This document shows, in pieces, positions 36,017-46,008 of a stretch of DNA of 64,000 nt; positions within the stretch are counted from its first letter, which is position 1, and the number at the start of each line of letters is the position of its first letter. Under the pieces are notes generated by a model, which saw only the letters and a program-made list of their open reading frames with translations, was not told where the DNA came from and did no database searches. Source of the stretch: Psychrobacter okhotskensis (GTDB taxonomy: Bacteria > Pseudomonadota > Gammaproteobacteria > Pseudomonadales > Moraxellaceae); the NCBI RefSeq assembly GCF_013248965.1, contig NZ_JABRVQ010000020.1, positions 1 to 64,000 of the forward strand, given 5' to 3'. The translations under genes and the position numbers were made by a program.

Positions 36017-37726
36017 ATGACCATGCTCAACTCATCGCTGACCAGTGCCACTGTTACCCTGCAACAGCTTATAAATGCTAGCAATTGTAATAGTCATCAT
36101 CTAGCGCAGGCATTATCAGCAATGAGAATAGCAGCAGATAAAACATTAACGAACCAATCAGCCTCCAATCAACGACTTACGCTTGTCAATTTACCGTTTC
36201 AGCAGTTTCGTTTAGACAGCCGTCAGGTAGCGTCAAATGACGTGTTTGTACTACTAAAGAGCCATACACCAAACTGCCAAAAAAGCCGTGATTACCTTTA
36301 TCAAGCCGCTAAAAATGCGGCTTTTATCCTATCAGAAATCGATCCTATCGCCTTGCTTGCCACGGCTAATGTGCCGCCACATGCTAATATTGAATTGATT
36401 GATAATGCTCAAGCTACGGCGCAGCAGCAATTAGATTCCTTGCCTTGCCCCGTCGTATACGCGCCCAACATCCGTGACTTTTTGGGTGACTTAATTCAAG
36501 CGCGTTTGCAGCATCAGCAGCCCGTAACATTACCAGCAGTGGTGGCGGTGACGGGCACCAATGGCAAAACCACCATCAGTCAACTGGTGGCGCAATTAAC
36601 CCAGCTGACTGGCATGAGCAGCGCCGTCATGGGTACGGCAGGTAATGGTAGGCTTGGCACTTTGGTACAAGCCAGTCATACCACGGGCGATGCCTTAGCG
36701 GTTCAGCAATTTCTATATCAAATGGGTCGCGAAGGGGCACAGCTACTGGCGTTAGAGGCCAGCTCACATGGTTTGGATCAGCAGCGTTTGCAAGGCATGC
36801 CGGTGTCGGTGGCAATTTATACCAATCTTAGCCGTGACCACTTAGACTATCATGCCGATATGGCAGAGTACGCGGCAGCCAAAGCCAAACTGTTTGATAA
36901 AGCCCACTTCCCAGATTTGACTCACGCCATTGTCAACATCGACGATGAGCATGCGCAGATTATGCTGGATACCGCCCATGCTAGTGAATTGACGGTTTGG
37001 ACCTATAGTTTGGATGCTACAAAAACGGCTACCTTTGTCGCTGCTAAAATTAAGCCCAGCTTACAAGGTGTCGAGATTAGCCTGCGTACAGATTTTGGCG
37101 ATGGTAACGTTAATAATTTAGATATCGTCAGTCCATTACTTGGACGTTTTAACGTGGCGAATTTGCTTGCGGCTATGGCAGCTGCCGTAGCTTTAGAGAT
37201 TAGTTTGGAGCGTATTGCGCCAGTCGTGCCACAGCTACAAGGTGCCGTAGGTCGTATGCAACGTGTGCCATCTAATGATGGTTGTTTTATCGTTGATTAT
37301 GCGCATACGCCCGACGCCTTAAGTCAGGTATTAGCCAGTCTTAAAACCCATTGTAAGGGTCAATTATGGGCGGTATTTGGCTGCGGTGGCGACCGTGATG
37401 CTGGCAAGCGCCCATTGATGGCGCAAGCAGGGCTGGCAGGCGCGGATCAAGTGATTCTAACGGCAGACAATCCTCGCACTGAAGATCCACAGGCGATTTT
37501 GCAAGATATGCAAGCAGGTATGAGTGCGGAGCAATATCAGCGTACCTATATCGAACCAGCACGGCAAAAAGCGATTGAATATGCCGTCAATCAAGCGGCT
37601 GCCGATGATATTGTGGTCATCGCTGGCAAGGGTCATGAGACTTATCAAGAAATCAATAATGTCCGTTATGATTTTGACGACAGTATTATTTTACAAAACG
37701 CCCTAGAGCATGCTGGCCGCGTATAA
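36017..37726 (+). CDS. murE: UDP-MurNAc-tripeptide synthetase MurE (meso-DAP adding)
   Basis: MurE adds the third residue of the peptidoglycan stem peptide. The P-loop is VTGTNGKTT, followed by EASSHGLDQQRL, the NLSRDHLDYH stretch (carbamoylated-Lys region further on) and, decisively, DNPRTEDP, the motif that selects meso-diaminopimelate. The ATG at 36017 has AGGA seven bases upstream; a TTG two codons earlier is less likely. The protein has 569 residues, longer than the usual 495, with extra sequence in the N-terminal UDP-binding domain (Asn/Ser/Gln-rich at residues 20-60). Confidence 0.95.
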   Translation: MTMLNSSLTSATVTLQQLINASNCNSHHLAQALSAMRIAADKTLTNQSASNQRLTLVNLPFQQFRLDSRQVASNDVFVLLKSHTPNCQKSRDYLYQAAKNAAFILSEIDPIALLATANVPPHANIELIDNAQATAQQQLDSLPCPVVYAPNIRDFLGDLIQARLQHQQPVTLPAVVAVTGTNGKTTISQLVAQLTQLTGMSSAVMGTAGNGRLGTLVQASHTTGDALAVQQFLYQMGREGAQLLALEASSHGLDQQRLQGMPVSVAIYTNLSRDHLDYHADMAEYAAAKAKLFDKAHFPDLTHAIVNIDDEHAQIMLDTAHASELTVWTYSLDATKTATFVAAKIKPSLQGVEISLRTDFGDGNVNNLDIVSPLLGRFNVANLLAAMAAAVALEISLERIAPVVPQLQGAVGRMQRVPSNDGCFIVDYAHTPDALSQVLASLKTHCKGQLWAVFGCGGDRDAGKRPLMAQAGLAGADQVILTADNPRTEDPQAILQDMQAGMSAEQYQRTYIEPARQKAIEYAVNQAAADDIVVIAGKGHETYQEINNVRYDFDDSIILQNALEHAGRV

Positions 37727-37832
37727 AAAAGTGCTGTCTGAGTGTTTAGCAACACTAATTTTTAATAATATTTATAAGTTTTAACATGCAGTTATAAAAA
37801 ATAAGTAATCATCATATAAGGTAATCACTACT

Positions 37833-39284
37833 ATGACAGCCGACAACGATAACACCATACAGTCGCAAGGGCTGTATGTCTGGCAGGCAGGTAATCTGCT
37901 TACAGCAACAGCGGCGCTTGATAGTCACTGGCAGCTAGATGCAGGACAGCTAAGTGAAGAACAAGCAGGATCGAGCAATGATGTTACGAGCACGCGCATT
38001 GCCACTGATACCCGCACGATAAAATCCGGTGATATCTTTTTGGCCTTAACGGGTGACAATTTTGACGGTCACGATTATATCGCTACTGCTATGAAACAAG
38101 GTGCGGTTGCTGCTATCGTCTCACGGCCAATCTCTACCAATATCCCGCAGCTAGTCGTGAGCGATACCCGTTTAGCGCTAGGGCAATTGGCTGCGTATCG
38201 TCGTCAACAGCATCAAAATTTAACCGTCATTGCTATTACTGGCTCTAGTGGTAAGACCACCTGTAAAGAGATGCTGGGTAGTATCTTCGGCAGATTAGCA
38301 CCGACGCTCATCACTCGTGGCAATCTCAATAATGACTTGGGTGTACCGATGATGCTGCTCGAATTATCCGATCACCATCGCTATGCCATCTTAGAGTTGG
38401 GCGCCAATCATATTGGTGAGATTGCCTATACCACTGAGATTGTCCGTCCGGATGTGGCTTGTATTCTGAACATCGGCACGGCGCATCTGGGTGAGTTTGG
38501 TAGCCGCGAAGGGATTTGCCAGACCAAGGCAGAGATTTATCATACCTTGAATGATGCACAATTTGCGATCGTTCCAGATAAAGATGACTTTACCAATCAA
38601 TTACGCCGTATTGCTGAAAAGCATACCTCACATGTCATTGGCTTTGGTAATACCGATGTCAGCGCCAGTCACTTAGATGTCGAGCCTGAGCGCAGTGAGT
38701 TTAAGCTACACATTGGCAACCAAGTCCATGATATTAGCTTGCCACTAGCAGGGGAGCATAACGTCAATAATGCTTTGGCGGCTGCGGCTTGTGCCCATGC
38801 TTTGAATATCGACGTGAATGATATTGTGATCGGGCTTGAGAATGCGCGTCCCGCTAAAGGGCGCTTGAACAGTCAGCTGCTCGGTATGCATCGCCTGATT
38901 GATGATACTTATAATGCCAATCCACATTCAGTGCGCGCAGCTGCTAAGGTATTGGCGGCGCAAACTGGTACGCAGGTGATGGTGCTAGGAGATATTGCTG
39001 AATTGGGTGAGGCGGCGGTGAGCGAGCATCAAAGCTTGGGTCGTACTATCGCAACCACAGGCATCAATGTGCTGCTATGTGTTGGTGAGTACGCGCCTTA
39101 TACTGTGGCTGGGGCGCAAGAGATTTCTGAGATTAGTGCTCATGCGTTCGCTGATAAAGAGAGTCTGCTGCAGTATTTACAGTCTTACTTGCAAGCGCAA
39201 CAAGCCGAGCCTTGTACGGTATTGTTCAAAGGCTCTCGTTCCATGCAAATGGAAACACTTATTCATGCGCTAGTAGAGGAGTAG
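37833..39284 (+). CDS. murF: UDP-MurNAc-tripeptide D-Ala-D-Ala ligase
   Basis: MurF attaches D-Ala-D-Ala to complete the pentapeptide precursor. The P-loop ITGSSGKTTCKEM, then RGNLNNDLGVPMMLL, ELGANHIGEI, and the late LIDDTYNANPHSVRAA and VLGDIAELGE are the MurF hallmarks. The N-terminal domain starts with DTRTIKSGDIFLAL after about 50 residues. The 483-residue length is close to the norm. It ends 3 bp before mraY, so the two are co-translated. Confidence 0.96.
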   Translation: MTADNDNTIQSQGLYVWQAGNLLTATAALDSHWQLDAGQLSEEQAGSSNDVTSTRIATDTRTIKSGDIFLALTGDNFDGHDYIATAMKQGAVAAIVSRPISTNIPQLVVSDTRLALGQLAAYRRQQHQNLTVIAITGSSGKTTCKEMLGSIFGRLAPTLITRGNLNNDLGVPMMLLELSDHHRYAILELGANHIGEIAYTTEIVRPDVACILNIGTAHLGEFGSREGICQTKAEIYHTLNDAQFAIVPDKDDFTNQLRRIAEKHTSHVIGFGNTDVSASHLDVEPERSEFKLHIGNQVHDISLPLAGEHNVNNALAAAACAHALNIDVNDIVIGLENARPAKGRLNSQLLGMHRLIDDTYNANPHSVRAAAKVLAAQTGTQVMVLGDIAELGEAAVSEHQSLGRTIATTGINVLLCVGEYAPYTVAGAQEISEISAHAFADKESLLQYLQSYLQAQQAEPCTVLFKGSRSMQMETLIHALVEE

Positions 39285-39287
39285 GCG

Positions 39288-40406
39288 GTGTTAGTTTGGT
39301 TGTTTGGCTGGCTTGGCCAGTATTATACACCGTTTTCTGCGGTTTCTTCGTTGACGCTACGAGCGTTACTTGCGGTCGTCACAGCACTGGCATTTAGTAT
39401 GTTTTTAGGCGGACCGGTCATCAGACGTCTACGGGCACTAAAGTATGGTCAGGCCATTCGTAATGATGGTCCGCAGTCGCATTTGGCAAAGACTGGTACA
39501 CCGACCATGGGCGGGGTATTGATTTTGAGCGCCATCGGGGTATCGACCTTACTGTGGGCACGCCTTAACAATCCTTATGTGTGGATTTTGCTGATCGTGA
39601 TGATTATCTTTGGCGCGGTTGGCTGGGCTGATGATTGGCTCAAAATCAAATATAAAAACCCCAAAGGTTTGATTGCTCGCAAAAAATACTTTTGGTTGTC
39701 GATGGGAGCATTGTTCGTCGGTGTGTCTTTATATTATATCGCCACCTTGCAACCGGACATCGCCACCACCCGCGAGATGCAGGATTTATTAATACCCATT
39801 TTTAAGGATTGGATGATTCCGTTTTCAGCCGTACCTTTTGGTATTGGCTTTATTATCTTTACCTATTTTGTGATTAATGGCGCTTCCAATGCTGTCAACT
39901 TGACCGATGGCTTAGATGGTTTGGCGATTTTGCCTGTTGTATTAGTTGCAGCTGGTTTAGGCGCGATGGCTTATGTCTCGGGTGACGTACGCTTTGCCGA
40001 TTATTTGCATGTCCCTTATATTGCCTATAACTCTGAAGTGATTATTGTCTGTGGTTCGATGATTGGTGCTGGTCTTGGCTTCTTATGGTTTAATGCGCAT
40101 CCCGCGCAAGTCTTTATGGGGGATGTGGGTGCACTTGCCCTCGGTGCGATGCTCGGTACGATTGCCGTCATGACCCGCCAAGAGATTGCTTTTGCCATTA
40201 TGGGTGGTCTATTTGTCGCCGAGGCACTATCGGTTATGCTGCAAGTTGGCTCCTATAAACTGCGCAAAAAACGTGTCTTTCGGATGGCGCCATTGCATCA
40301 TCATTTTGAAGAAATTGGCTGGAAAGAAACACAAGTGGTCGCTAGATTTTGGATTATCGCCATTTTATTGGTCATACTTGGTTTGATGACATTGAAGTTG
40401 CGCTAA
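39288..40406 (+). CDS. mraY: Phospho-MurNAc-pentapeptide translocase MraY
   Basis: MraY transfers phospho-MurNAc-pentapeptide to undecaprenyl phosphate, making lipid I in the inner membrane. The 372-residue protein has ten membrane segments and the loops [43 protein letters not shown] and the metal-site [13 protein letters not shown]. The start is GTG with GAGGAG upstream, inside the end of murF. It closes the cluster and is followed by a terminator, so murD, ftsW and murG, usually next, are elsewhere in this genome. Confidence 0.97.
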   Translation: MLVWLFGWLGQYYTPFSAVSSLTLRALLAVVTALAFSMFLGGPVIRRLRALKYGQAIRNDGPQSHLAKTGTPTMGGVLILSAIGVSTLLWARLNNPYVWILLIVMIIFGAVGWADDWLKIKYKNPKGLIARKKYFWLSMGALFVGVSLYYIATLQPDIATTREMQDLLIPIFKDWMIPFSAVPFGIGFIIFTYFVINGASNAVNLTDGLDGLAILPVVLVAAGLGAMAYVSGDVRFADYLHVPYIAYNSEVIIVCGSMIGAGLGFLWFNAHPAQVFMGDVGALALGAMLGTIAVMTRQEIAFAIMGGLFVAEALSVMLQVGSYKLRKKRVFRMAPLHHHFEEIGWKETQVVARFWIIAILLVILGLMTLKLR

Positions 40407-40452
40407 AATAGTATTAACCTAGGTGCTGTAGTAAATAAGTATTTATGTGATT

Positions 40453-40496
40453 AAAAAAGTCATCTCAGCAATCACTGAGGTGGCTTTTTGTTTTTC
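40453..40496 (+). terminator. Intrinsic terminator of the murE-murF-mraY run
   Basis: A stem of about 15 bp (40453-40468 with 40475-40489, two U-G wobbles, loop caatca) ends in gtttttc after a T5 run. It lies about 47 bp after mraY. Confidence 0.8.
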
Positions 40497-40580
40497 TTAG
40501 ACCTTTTTTTAACTGCTTCTTTTATCCATTAACCTGCGCAATTTTTGTTAAAATGGTAGCCATATTGCGATGATCTTGAG

Positions 40581-41567
40581 ATGCTTGTGTCCTTATTTAT
40601 TTGTCCCCTTTGTCAGTCACCTCTGCAGCCTGCCGCCGATACGTGGCGCTGTGATGGTAGTTTAAACCCTAAGCAAACCACCCATCCGTTTGATGTGGCG
40701 CGTCAAGGGTATGTCAATCTACTGCCTGTGCAACAAAAAAAATCCAAAGCACCGGGCGACAGTCAGCAATCTATTGAAGCGCGCAAGCGGTTTTTAGCAG
40801 CTGGACATTATGAGCCGCTACAGACAGTGATCTGTCAGCAAATGGAACAATTATTAGCGCAAAACGAGGTCATCTCTGAGCCAATTACTGCATCAATCAC
40901 TTCATCAGCAAACGCTCAGGATAAAAACCCTGTCAACTGGTTGGATATCGGCTGCGGGGAAGGCTATTACACGCAGGCGATGGCGCAGATGGGCTCAGAT
41001 AGTATCACTACTTTGATAGCGGCTGATATCAGCAAGCCCGCGTTGGTTGAATTGGCTAAAGTGAGCAAAGCAGCCAGTCAGCTGTGGTATCAACAACATA
41101 AAGACGAAGCGGAAAAGACAACGGTGATTTACCCGTTAGTCACTAGTGCGGCGCATCTACCACTTCGTGCTCATAGTGTCACGGGTATCAGCAGTATTTT
41201 TAGTCCTATTTTGCCTGAGGCTTTTGCCAAGGTATTGGCTGATAAGGGGTTTCTAATCATTGCCAAGCCCGATGTCGGACATTTAGCAACGATGCGCGAT
41301 GCACTATTTGATAGCGTGCGCGAGCATGATTCTGATAAGTTTTTGCAGGAGCTAGCACCATACTTTACGCTAATAGAGACGCATCGCGTCAGTACCGAGA
41401 TGACATTATCAGCGTCTGACTTGGCTGATTTGCTGACCATGACCCCTTATGCCTACCGTGCCCGTAGCGAAAAAAGACAAGCGTTACTGGCAGCGGTTGA
41501 ACAACAAGCATTTAGTACCGAAGCAAAATTTGTGGTCTATGTTTTGCAAAAAAGCGCTGATAAATAG
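40581..41567 (+). CDS. rlmA: 23S rRNA (guanine-N1) methyltransferase RlmA
   Basis: The protein has the N-terminal zinc site CPLCQSPL ... WRC ... HPFDVARQGYVNLL typical of RlmA (G745 methylation in helix 35), then a SAM-binding Rossmann fold starting NWLDIGCGEGYYTQAM. The C-terminal half with FSPILPEAFAKVL and the LLTMTPYAYRA motif matches RlmA. At 328 residues it is longer than E. coli RlmA (269), with a Ser/Ala-rich insert before the SAM motif. The stop codon lies in a 13-bp tandem duplication. It stands alone after the mraY terminator. Confidence 0.93.
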   Translation: MLVSLFICPLCQSPLQPAADTWRCDGSLNPKQTTHPFDVARQGYVNLLPVQQKKSKAPGDSQQSIEARKRFLAAGHYEPLQTVICQQMEQLLAQNEVISEPITASITSSANAQDKNPVNWLDIGCGEGYYTQAMAQMGSDSITTLIAADISKPALVELAKVSKAASQLWYQQHKDEAEKTTVIYPLVTSAAHLPLRAHSVTGISSIFSPILPEAFAKVLADKGFLIIAKPDVGHLATMRDALFDSVREHDSDKFLQELAPYFTLIETHRVSTEMTLSASDLADLLTMTPYAYRARSEKRQALLAAVEQQAFSTEAKFVVYVLQKSADK

Positions 41568-41578
41568 CGCTGATAAAT
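41553..41578 (+). repeat. 13-bp tandem duplication across the rlmA stop
   Basis: The unit agcgctgataaat occurs twice in direct succession (41553-41565 and 41566-41578). The first copy provides the last sense codons and, at its junction with the second, the TAG stop of rlmA. Confidence 0.85.
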
Positions 41579-41610
41579 AATGAGGACACGCTCTAGCATC
41601 CAACCGTTAT

Positions 41611-43062
41611 TTATAAGATGGGCCCCATGGTAGCAACAATATTGTGCCAAATTCTATAGGGTAGCGGCCAGTTTTCGACCTCCTCGCGTGTCACTTCATC
41701 AGAGTCAGCGATATATTGAGACTGGCGTTCCATGATGTCAGTGGTTAAGGCGCTATCGCTAAAGACAATATTGTTTTCATAATTTAAATCAAAGCTGCGC
41801 AAATCTAAGTTGGTCGAGCCAATTAAGCTTAGCTGGCCATCGACGGTCAAGGTCTTCGCATGTAGCAATCCCGGCTTGTACTCATAAATTTTTACTCCTG
41901 CTTCTAGTAATTGCCAATAATAACTGCGGCTGGTCGCAGCGACTACTAAGGAGTCGTTGTGTTTGGGGAAGATCATTGTGACCTTTACGCCGCGATAGGC
42001 GGTGGCGCACAAGACATTGATTAGGGAATAATCTGGGACAAAGTAAGGGGTTGAGATGGTCAGGGTTTGCTGGGCTTGGCTAATAAGCGCGCCTAAAAAT
42101 TGTGGCGTTGCGCCCGAGCGTTGGGTAGGACCATCGGCAAAGACTTGTGCGGCGAAGCCTGTAGAGGCTGATGAGTCTGGTTGTGCGGTAGGATAACAAA
42201 AGCTCTCGACCGCTGTATCGGGGTTTTCAATCAGCCAATCACTGGCGAAAAGCATCTGGTTCTGTGCCACTACTGGTCCTTCAACGCGCAGCATAATGTC
42301 GACCCACGGGGCAAAATTGGGCTTTACGCGAAACTCAGGATCTGCGCAGTTGCGACTACCAGAGTAGCCAATGTTGCCATCGATCACGGTGATCTTTCGG
42401 TGATTGCGCAGATCAATTCGGCTAAATAATAATACCTTTATAAGATTGCTAATCGGTAGAGCCACGCTGACTTGCACGCCAGCATTTTTCATTTCTTGCC
42501 ATATCTTTGAGCCCACCATTTTGCGTGAGCCCATGCCATCGACCGTCGCTCGACAAGTCACACCGCGCCGTGCTGCGCGCATTAGCGCTTGGGCGATATC
42601 GATACCTGTGCCATCAATCAGCCAAATATAATACAGCACATGAATATGATCGGTTGCCGCCTCAAAATCCGCTAGCATTCGTTTGTGGGTTTCTGCCGCA
42701 TCCGCCATTAGTTCCGCATGATTGCCCACGGTAGTATGAAAGCCTGTGACGTTCGCAGAGTAAGCAAACGCTGCTTGATACTCAGGTTTTATCGCTTGCG
42801 TTAAAGCCGCGTCGCTACCGAGCACTTCAGGATTGTGGGTATGCAGTTTATTAATAATTTGCTCATGCTGGCGGTTAAAGTTACGCCCTAAATGTATCTC
42901 ACCAAACATCCAGTAAACCACGACGCCGACATAAGGCAATATAAACAGCACCACCATCCATGCTAGCCTAGCCGATGAGGTCAAATCATGACGCGAGAGT
43001 ATCCGTAAGGATATCAGCACGAGTAATATAAAATGAATGGTTAATAAGATGTCCAGTACCAT
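41611..43062 (-). CDS. cls: Cardiolipin synthase (phospholipase D family)
   Basis: The 483-residue inner-membrane enzyme joins two phosphatidylglycerols to cardiolipin. Two membrane segments at the N-terminus with the WMVVLFILPYVGVVVYWMFG stretch are followed by two HKD motifs, NHRKITVID near residue 215 and HAKTLTVDG near residue 395. Each is followed by the usual GSxN partner (GSRNCAD, GSTNLDLRSF). Length matches ClsA (486). pgpA, which supplies its substrate, is also in the window but not linked. Confidence 0.95.
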   Translation of the reverse strand: MVLDILLTIHFILLVLISLRILSRHDLTSSARLAWMVVLFILPYVGVVVYWMFGEIHLGRNFNRQHEQIINKLHTHNPEVLGSDAALTQAIKPEYQAAFAYSANVTGFHTTVGNHAELMADAAETHKRMLADFEAATDHIHVLYYIWLIDGTGIDIAQALMRAARRGVTCRATVDGMGSRKMVGSKIWQEMKNAGVQVSVALPISNLIKVLLFSRIDLRNHRKITVIDGNIGYSGSRNCADPEFRVKPNFAPWVDIMLRVEGPVVAQNQMLFASDWLIENPDTAVESFCYPTAQPDSSASTGFAAQVFADGPTQRSGATPQFLGALISQAQQTLTISTPYFVPDYSLINVLCATAYRGVKVTMIFPKHNDSLVVAATSRSYYWQLLEAGVKIYEYKPGLLHAKTLTVDGQLSLIGSTNLDLRSFDLNYENNIVFSDSALTTDIMERQSQYIADSDEVTREEVENWPLPYRIWHNIVATMGPIL

Positions 43063-43309
43063 GGCGCCGTCCTTTGTGATTATTGTTATGCAGGGTGCTG
43101 CAGCCTTTATTTAATAATCCGTACTTTATCGTGGCATCTCATTTCGACCGTAGCCAACTTGTCATCAGATTGTCATCAATACGGTCAGTCCATTTAATCA
43201 CTTTCGATAATTCGTTCATAACTGGTTACGATTTTCTAAAATCAGTCTTAGTTAATAGTCAAAAAAAGGAGTATAAATATCGTGGTTATTCCTCTCATGG
43301 ACTCAGGCT

Positions 43310-45070
43310 ATGCACGCCGCCATACGCTATCGATTACTTAATAATTTTACGATTTTTATTAGCATCATTGGGGTCGCAGTGGCGCTTCTCGATAGTGGTT
43401 TTACGCTACCGAACTGGCTACAGCATGTTTTTCATCTCTTTTATTTGCTCATTATCTTTTTAGGTTTTATCGTCACGGCAGGGCGTTACCTCTATAGCAA
43501 AAAACCGCTAACGATTAACAAAGTGGCCGTCTTTGACTTGTTGACCAGTATCGCTATCGTCATTTTACTCGTGGCGCATTTCACCGATTTAATACGCTCA
43601 GGCTTGGCGGTTTCCGTTGATGGCTTTGTTGCGATTAAGGTTGCGGTACTAGTGACCTTTATCCGTGAAATCTCTGATCACGACTTCAATCTCGACCGTA
43701 CTTTTTTGAACCCAGCCCAATTCTTTATTCTAAGTTTTTTGTCGGTGGTACTGGTTGGCGCCTTGCTATTAATGATGCCCAACGCGACGACCCAGCCTTT
43801 ATCATTTATCGATGCATTATTTACTGCGACCAGTGCGGTGTGTGTTACTGGGCTTATCGTGGTAGACACCGCGACCTATTACACGACCTTTGGCCAAGTC
43901 ATTATTATGGGTCTGATCCAAATAGGCGGTCTAGGGATTTTGACCTTTGTCACATATTTTAGCTATTTCTTTAAGGGCGGTGTCAGCTACGAGACTCAGC
44001 TGAGCATCAGTGAGATGTCCTATATGCGCGGTACGGGTAATGTGGTGGCAACCCTCAAATCTATCTTATATGTCACCTTTGCTGTTGAGGCGTTGGCGGC
44101 GGCATTCATTTACGCCAGTATTTACGATTTACCCGGCATGGACGTATCCGAGCGCTTATTTTTTTCCATTTTCCATGCGGTTTCGGCTTTTTGTAATGCC
44201 GGATTTTCTACTTTTAGTGCGGGCTTATATGATGACGCGCTGCGCTTTAATTATCCTCTGCAGCTGATTATTGGCATTACCTTTATCTTTGGCGGTATGG
44301 GCTTTGTGATTGTGGTCAATGTGCTGCGGTATTTACGCTATCGTGCCCAGCGCCTGATATATTGTCGCAATCAGCGCTACGCTTATCGCCCGTGGCTGCT
44401 CAATATCAATAGCCGAATCACTCTGATTACCACGGGTGCACTGTTGCTAGTCGGACTCATTGGGGTCATGTTGTTTGAATATAATGGCGTGTTGGCTGAC
44501 CATGGCAGTTTTTATGGCAAGTTAGTGACAGGGATATTTACCGCTGCCACCCCGCGAACCGCTGGGTTTAATAGCATTGATATGGGTGACCTAGCCTTTC
44601 CGACGATTATGTTGACGATTTTTTTGATGTGGATTGGCGCGTCACCGAACTCGACGGGCGGTGGTATCAAAACCAGCACCTTTGCCATTGCGCTATTAAA
44701 TACCTTGAGTTTGGCGCGTGGGCAGACGAGAGTAGAAGTCTTCAAACGGGAAATCGCTGAGATTTCGATTCGTCGCGCCTTTTCTATCATGTGGCTGTCG
44801 TTATTGGTCATTGGGACTGGGGTGACGCTCATCAGTTATGATCAACCTGAGCTGGATTTGATTAAAGTGGTTTTTGAGTGCTTTTCTGCTTATAGCACCG
44901 TCGGTTTGAGTTTGAATTTGACCACCGAGTTGTCGGATTTTAGCAAAATGGTGATTTCGGTGATTATGTTCGTTGGACGGGTGGGCATGTTGACCCTGTT
45001 TATCGCCTTACTCAAAAACATGCGCGAGCGTAACTATCGCTATCCCACGGAAGAGATTACTATTAACTAA
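43310..45070 (+). CDS. ktrB: Potassium uptake protein, TrkH/KtrB type
   Basis: This channel-like subunit moves potassium (with sodium in the Ktr family). Four pore repeats are visible by their filter loops: TSAVCVTGLIV, SAFCNAGFSTF, ATPRTAGFNSI and SAYSTVGLSLN, each with the conserved Gly. The 586-residue length includes about 110 residues of extra N-terminal membrane segments before the core. The start is uncertain: the ATG at 43310 has only AGG upstream. It is followed at 45210 by a KtrA-like regulatory subunit; the pair forms a complete transporter. Confidence 0.9.
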   Translation: MHAAIRYRLLNNFTIFISIIGVAVALLDSGFTLPNWLQHVFHLFYLLIIFLGFIVTAGRYLYSKKPLTINKVAVFDLLTSIAIVILLVAHFTDLIRSGLAVSVDGFVAIKVAVLVTFIREISDHDFNLDRTFLNPAQFFILSFLSVVLVGALLLMMPNATTQPLSFIDALFTATSAVCVTGLIVVDTATYYTTFGQVIIMGLIQIGGLGILTFVTYFSYFFKGGVSYETQLSISEMSYMRGTGNVVATLKSILYVTFAVEALAAAFIYASIYDLPGMDVSERLFFSIFHAVSAFCNAGFSTFSAGLYDDALRFNYPLQLIIGITFIFGGMGFVIVVNVLRYLRYRAQRLIYCRNQRYAYRPWLLNINSRITLITTGALLLVGLIGVMLFEYNGVLADHGSFYGKLVTGIFTAATPRTAGFNSIDMGDLAFPTIMLTIFLMWIGASPNSTGGGIKTSTFAIALLNTLSLARGQTRVEVFKREIAEISIRRAFSIMWLSLLVIGTGVTLISYDQPELDLIKVVFECFSAYSTVGLSLNLTTELSDFSKMVISVIMFVGRVGMLTLFIALLKNMRERNYRYPTEEITIN

Positions 45071-45115
45071 GTTGTTATTAAATGATTTGTTATTAAATGA
45101 TTTGTTATTAAATGA
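45071..45115 (+). repeat. Three 15-bp tandem repeats between ktrB and ktrA
   Basis: The unit tttgttattaaatga is repeated three times directly (first copy begins gttg). It fills the space just after the ktrB stop. No hairpin is formed. Copy number is likely to vary between strains. Confidence 0.88.
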
Positions 45116-45209
45116 TTTCTTGCTAATTGAACCTGTTAACTAAGATTTTGTTAATTAAAGTTCTATTACCTCAAGTGTGGCACTATTATTAAGGCACAAA
45201 AAGGACAAT

Positions 45210-45911
45210 ATGAAATATATCATCGTAGGATTGGGGAATTTTGGCTCATCGCTGGGTATAGCGTTGACCAGTCAAGGTCACGAAGTAATTGCTATCGATA
45301 GCAGTATGCAAAAAGTCGAGGCTTATAAAGAAGTCATCTCGCATACCGTCTGTATGGATGCCACCGACGAGTATACCGTCACCGGTTTACCCATTATCGA
45401 TACCGATATCGTCGTGGTCGCAATCGGCGAAGACCAAGGCGCAAATGTCATGGCAACGGCGCTATTTAAGACCTTAAAAGCACGGCGCTTGATCAGCCGC
45501 AGTATCAATCCATTGCACCAAAAAGTGCTGCAAGCCATCGGTGTGGACGATCTTATTTTGCCCGAAAAAGAAGCCGCTGACCGCTGGGCAAAACGCTTGT
45601 CACTGCGCTACTTTGTAGATTCGTTTGAGCTTACCGATCATTTTAGTATCGTTGAGCTTAGTATTCCAAACGCCTTGATTGGAAAGACCGTCGACGACTT
45701 ACAGCTTGAGCAAAAATTCAATATTCGATTGCTTAGTACCATGCGCTATGAGTATTATGAAGATAGCTTTGGACGTACGCAACGTAAGCCAAGTATCGAA
45801 GGATTGGCCGAGCCTGAGCAGGTGCTACAAGATAAAGATGTCTTGATAATCTATGGCGCAAACAAGCATATTAACCAGTTTTTGCGTAGCGTTGGGGTAA
45901 AAGTGCAGTAG
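45210..45911 (+). CDS. ktrA: Potassium channel regulatory subunit KtrA (RCK/TrkA-N domain)
   Basis: This cytoplasmic protein of 233 residues gates KtrB. It has a Rossmann RCK-N domain with IIVGLGNFGSSLG at the start, an acidic residue ending strand 2 (VIAIDSS) and CMDATDEYTV, then an RCK-C domain from about residue 145 (FSIVELSIPNALIGKTVDDL). The frame is open from 45177, but the ATG at 45210 has AAGGAC upstream and starts the protein right at the first strand, so I chose it. Downstream of ktrB by about 140 bp with three tandem repeats between. Confidence 0.9.
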   Translation: MKYIIVGLGNFGSSLGIALTSQGHEVIAIDSSMQKVEAYKEVISHTVCMDATDEYTVTGLPIIDTDIVVVAIGEDQGANVMATALFKTLKARRLISRSINPLHQKVLQAIGVDDLILPEKEAADRWAKRLSLRYFVDSFELTDHFSIVELSIPNALIGKTVDDLQLEQKFNIRLLSTMRYEYYEDSFGRTQRKPSIEGLAEPEQVLQDKDVLIIYGANKHINQFLRSVGVKVQ

Positions 45912-46008
45912 CGGGCTAAATCTAAATAAAGGGTATATTGTCTACCTATTAATGACGACATAAGCGTTATTTAAATAGCCGCGCTATGACATTATAAAAG
46001 GGAAAGTT

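Noticed and set aside
43083..43463. 126-codon frame overlapping the start of ktrB
   Set aside because: Overlaps the conserved membrane segments of ktrB in another frame and shows no coding features.
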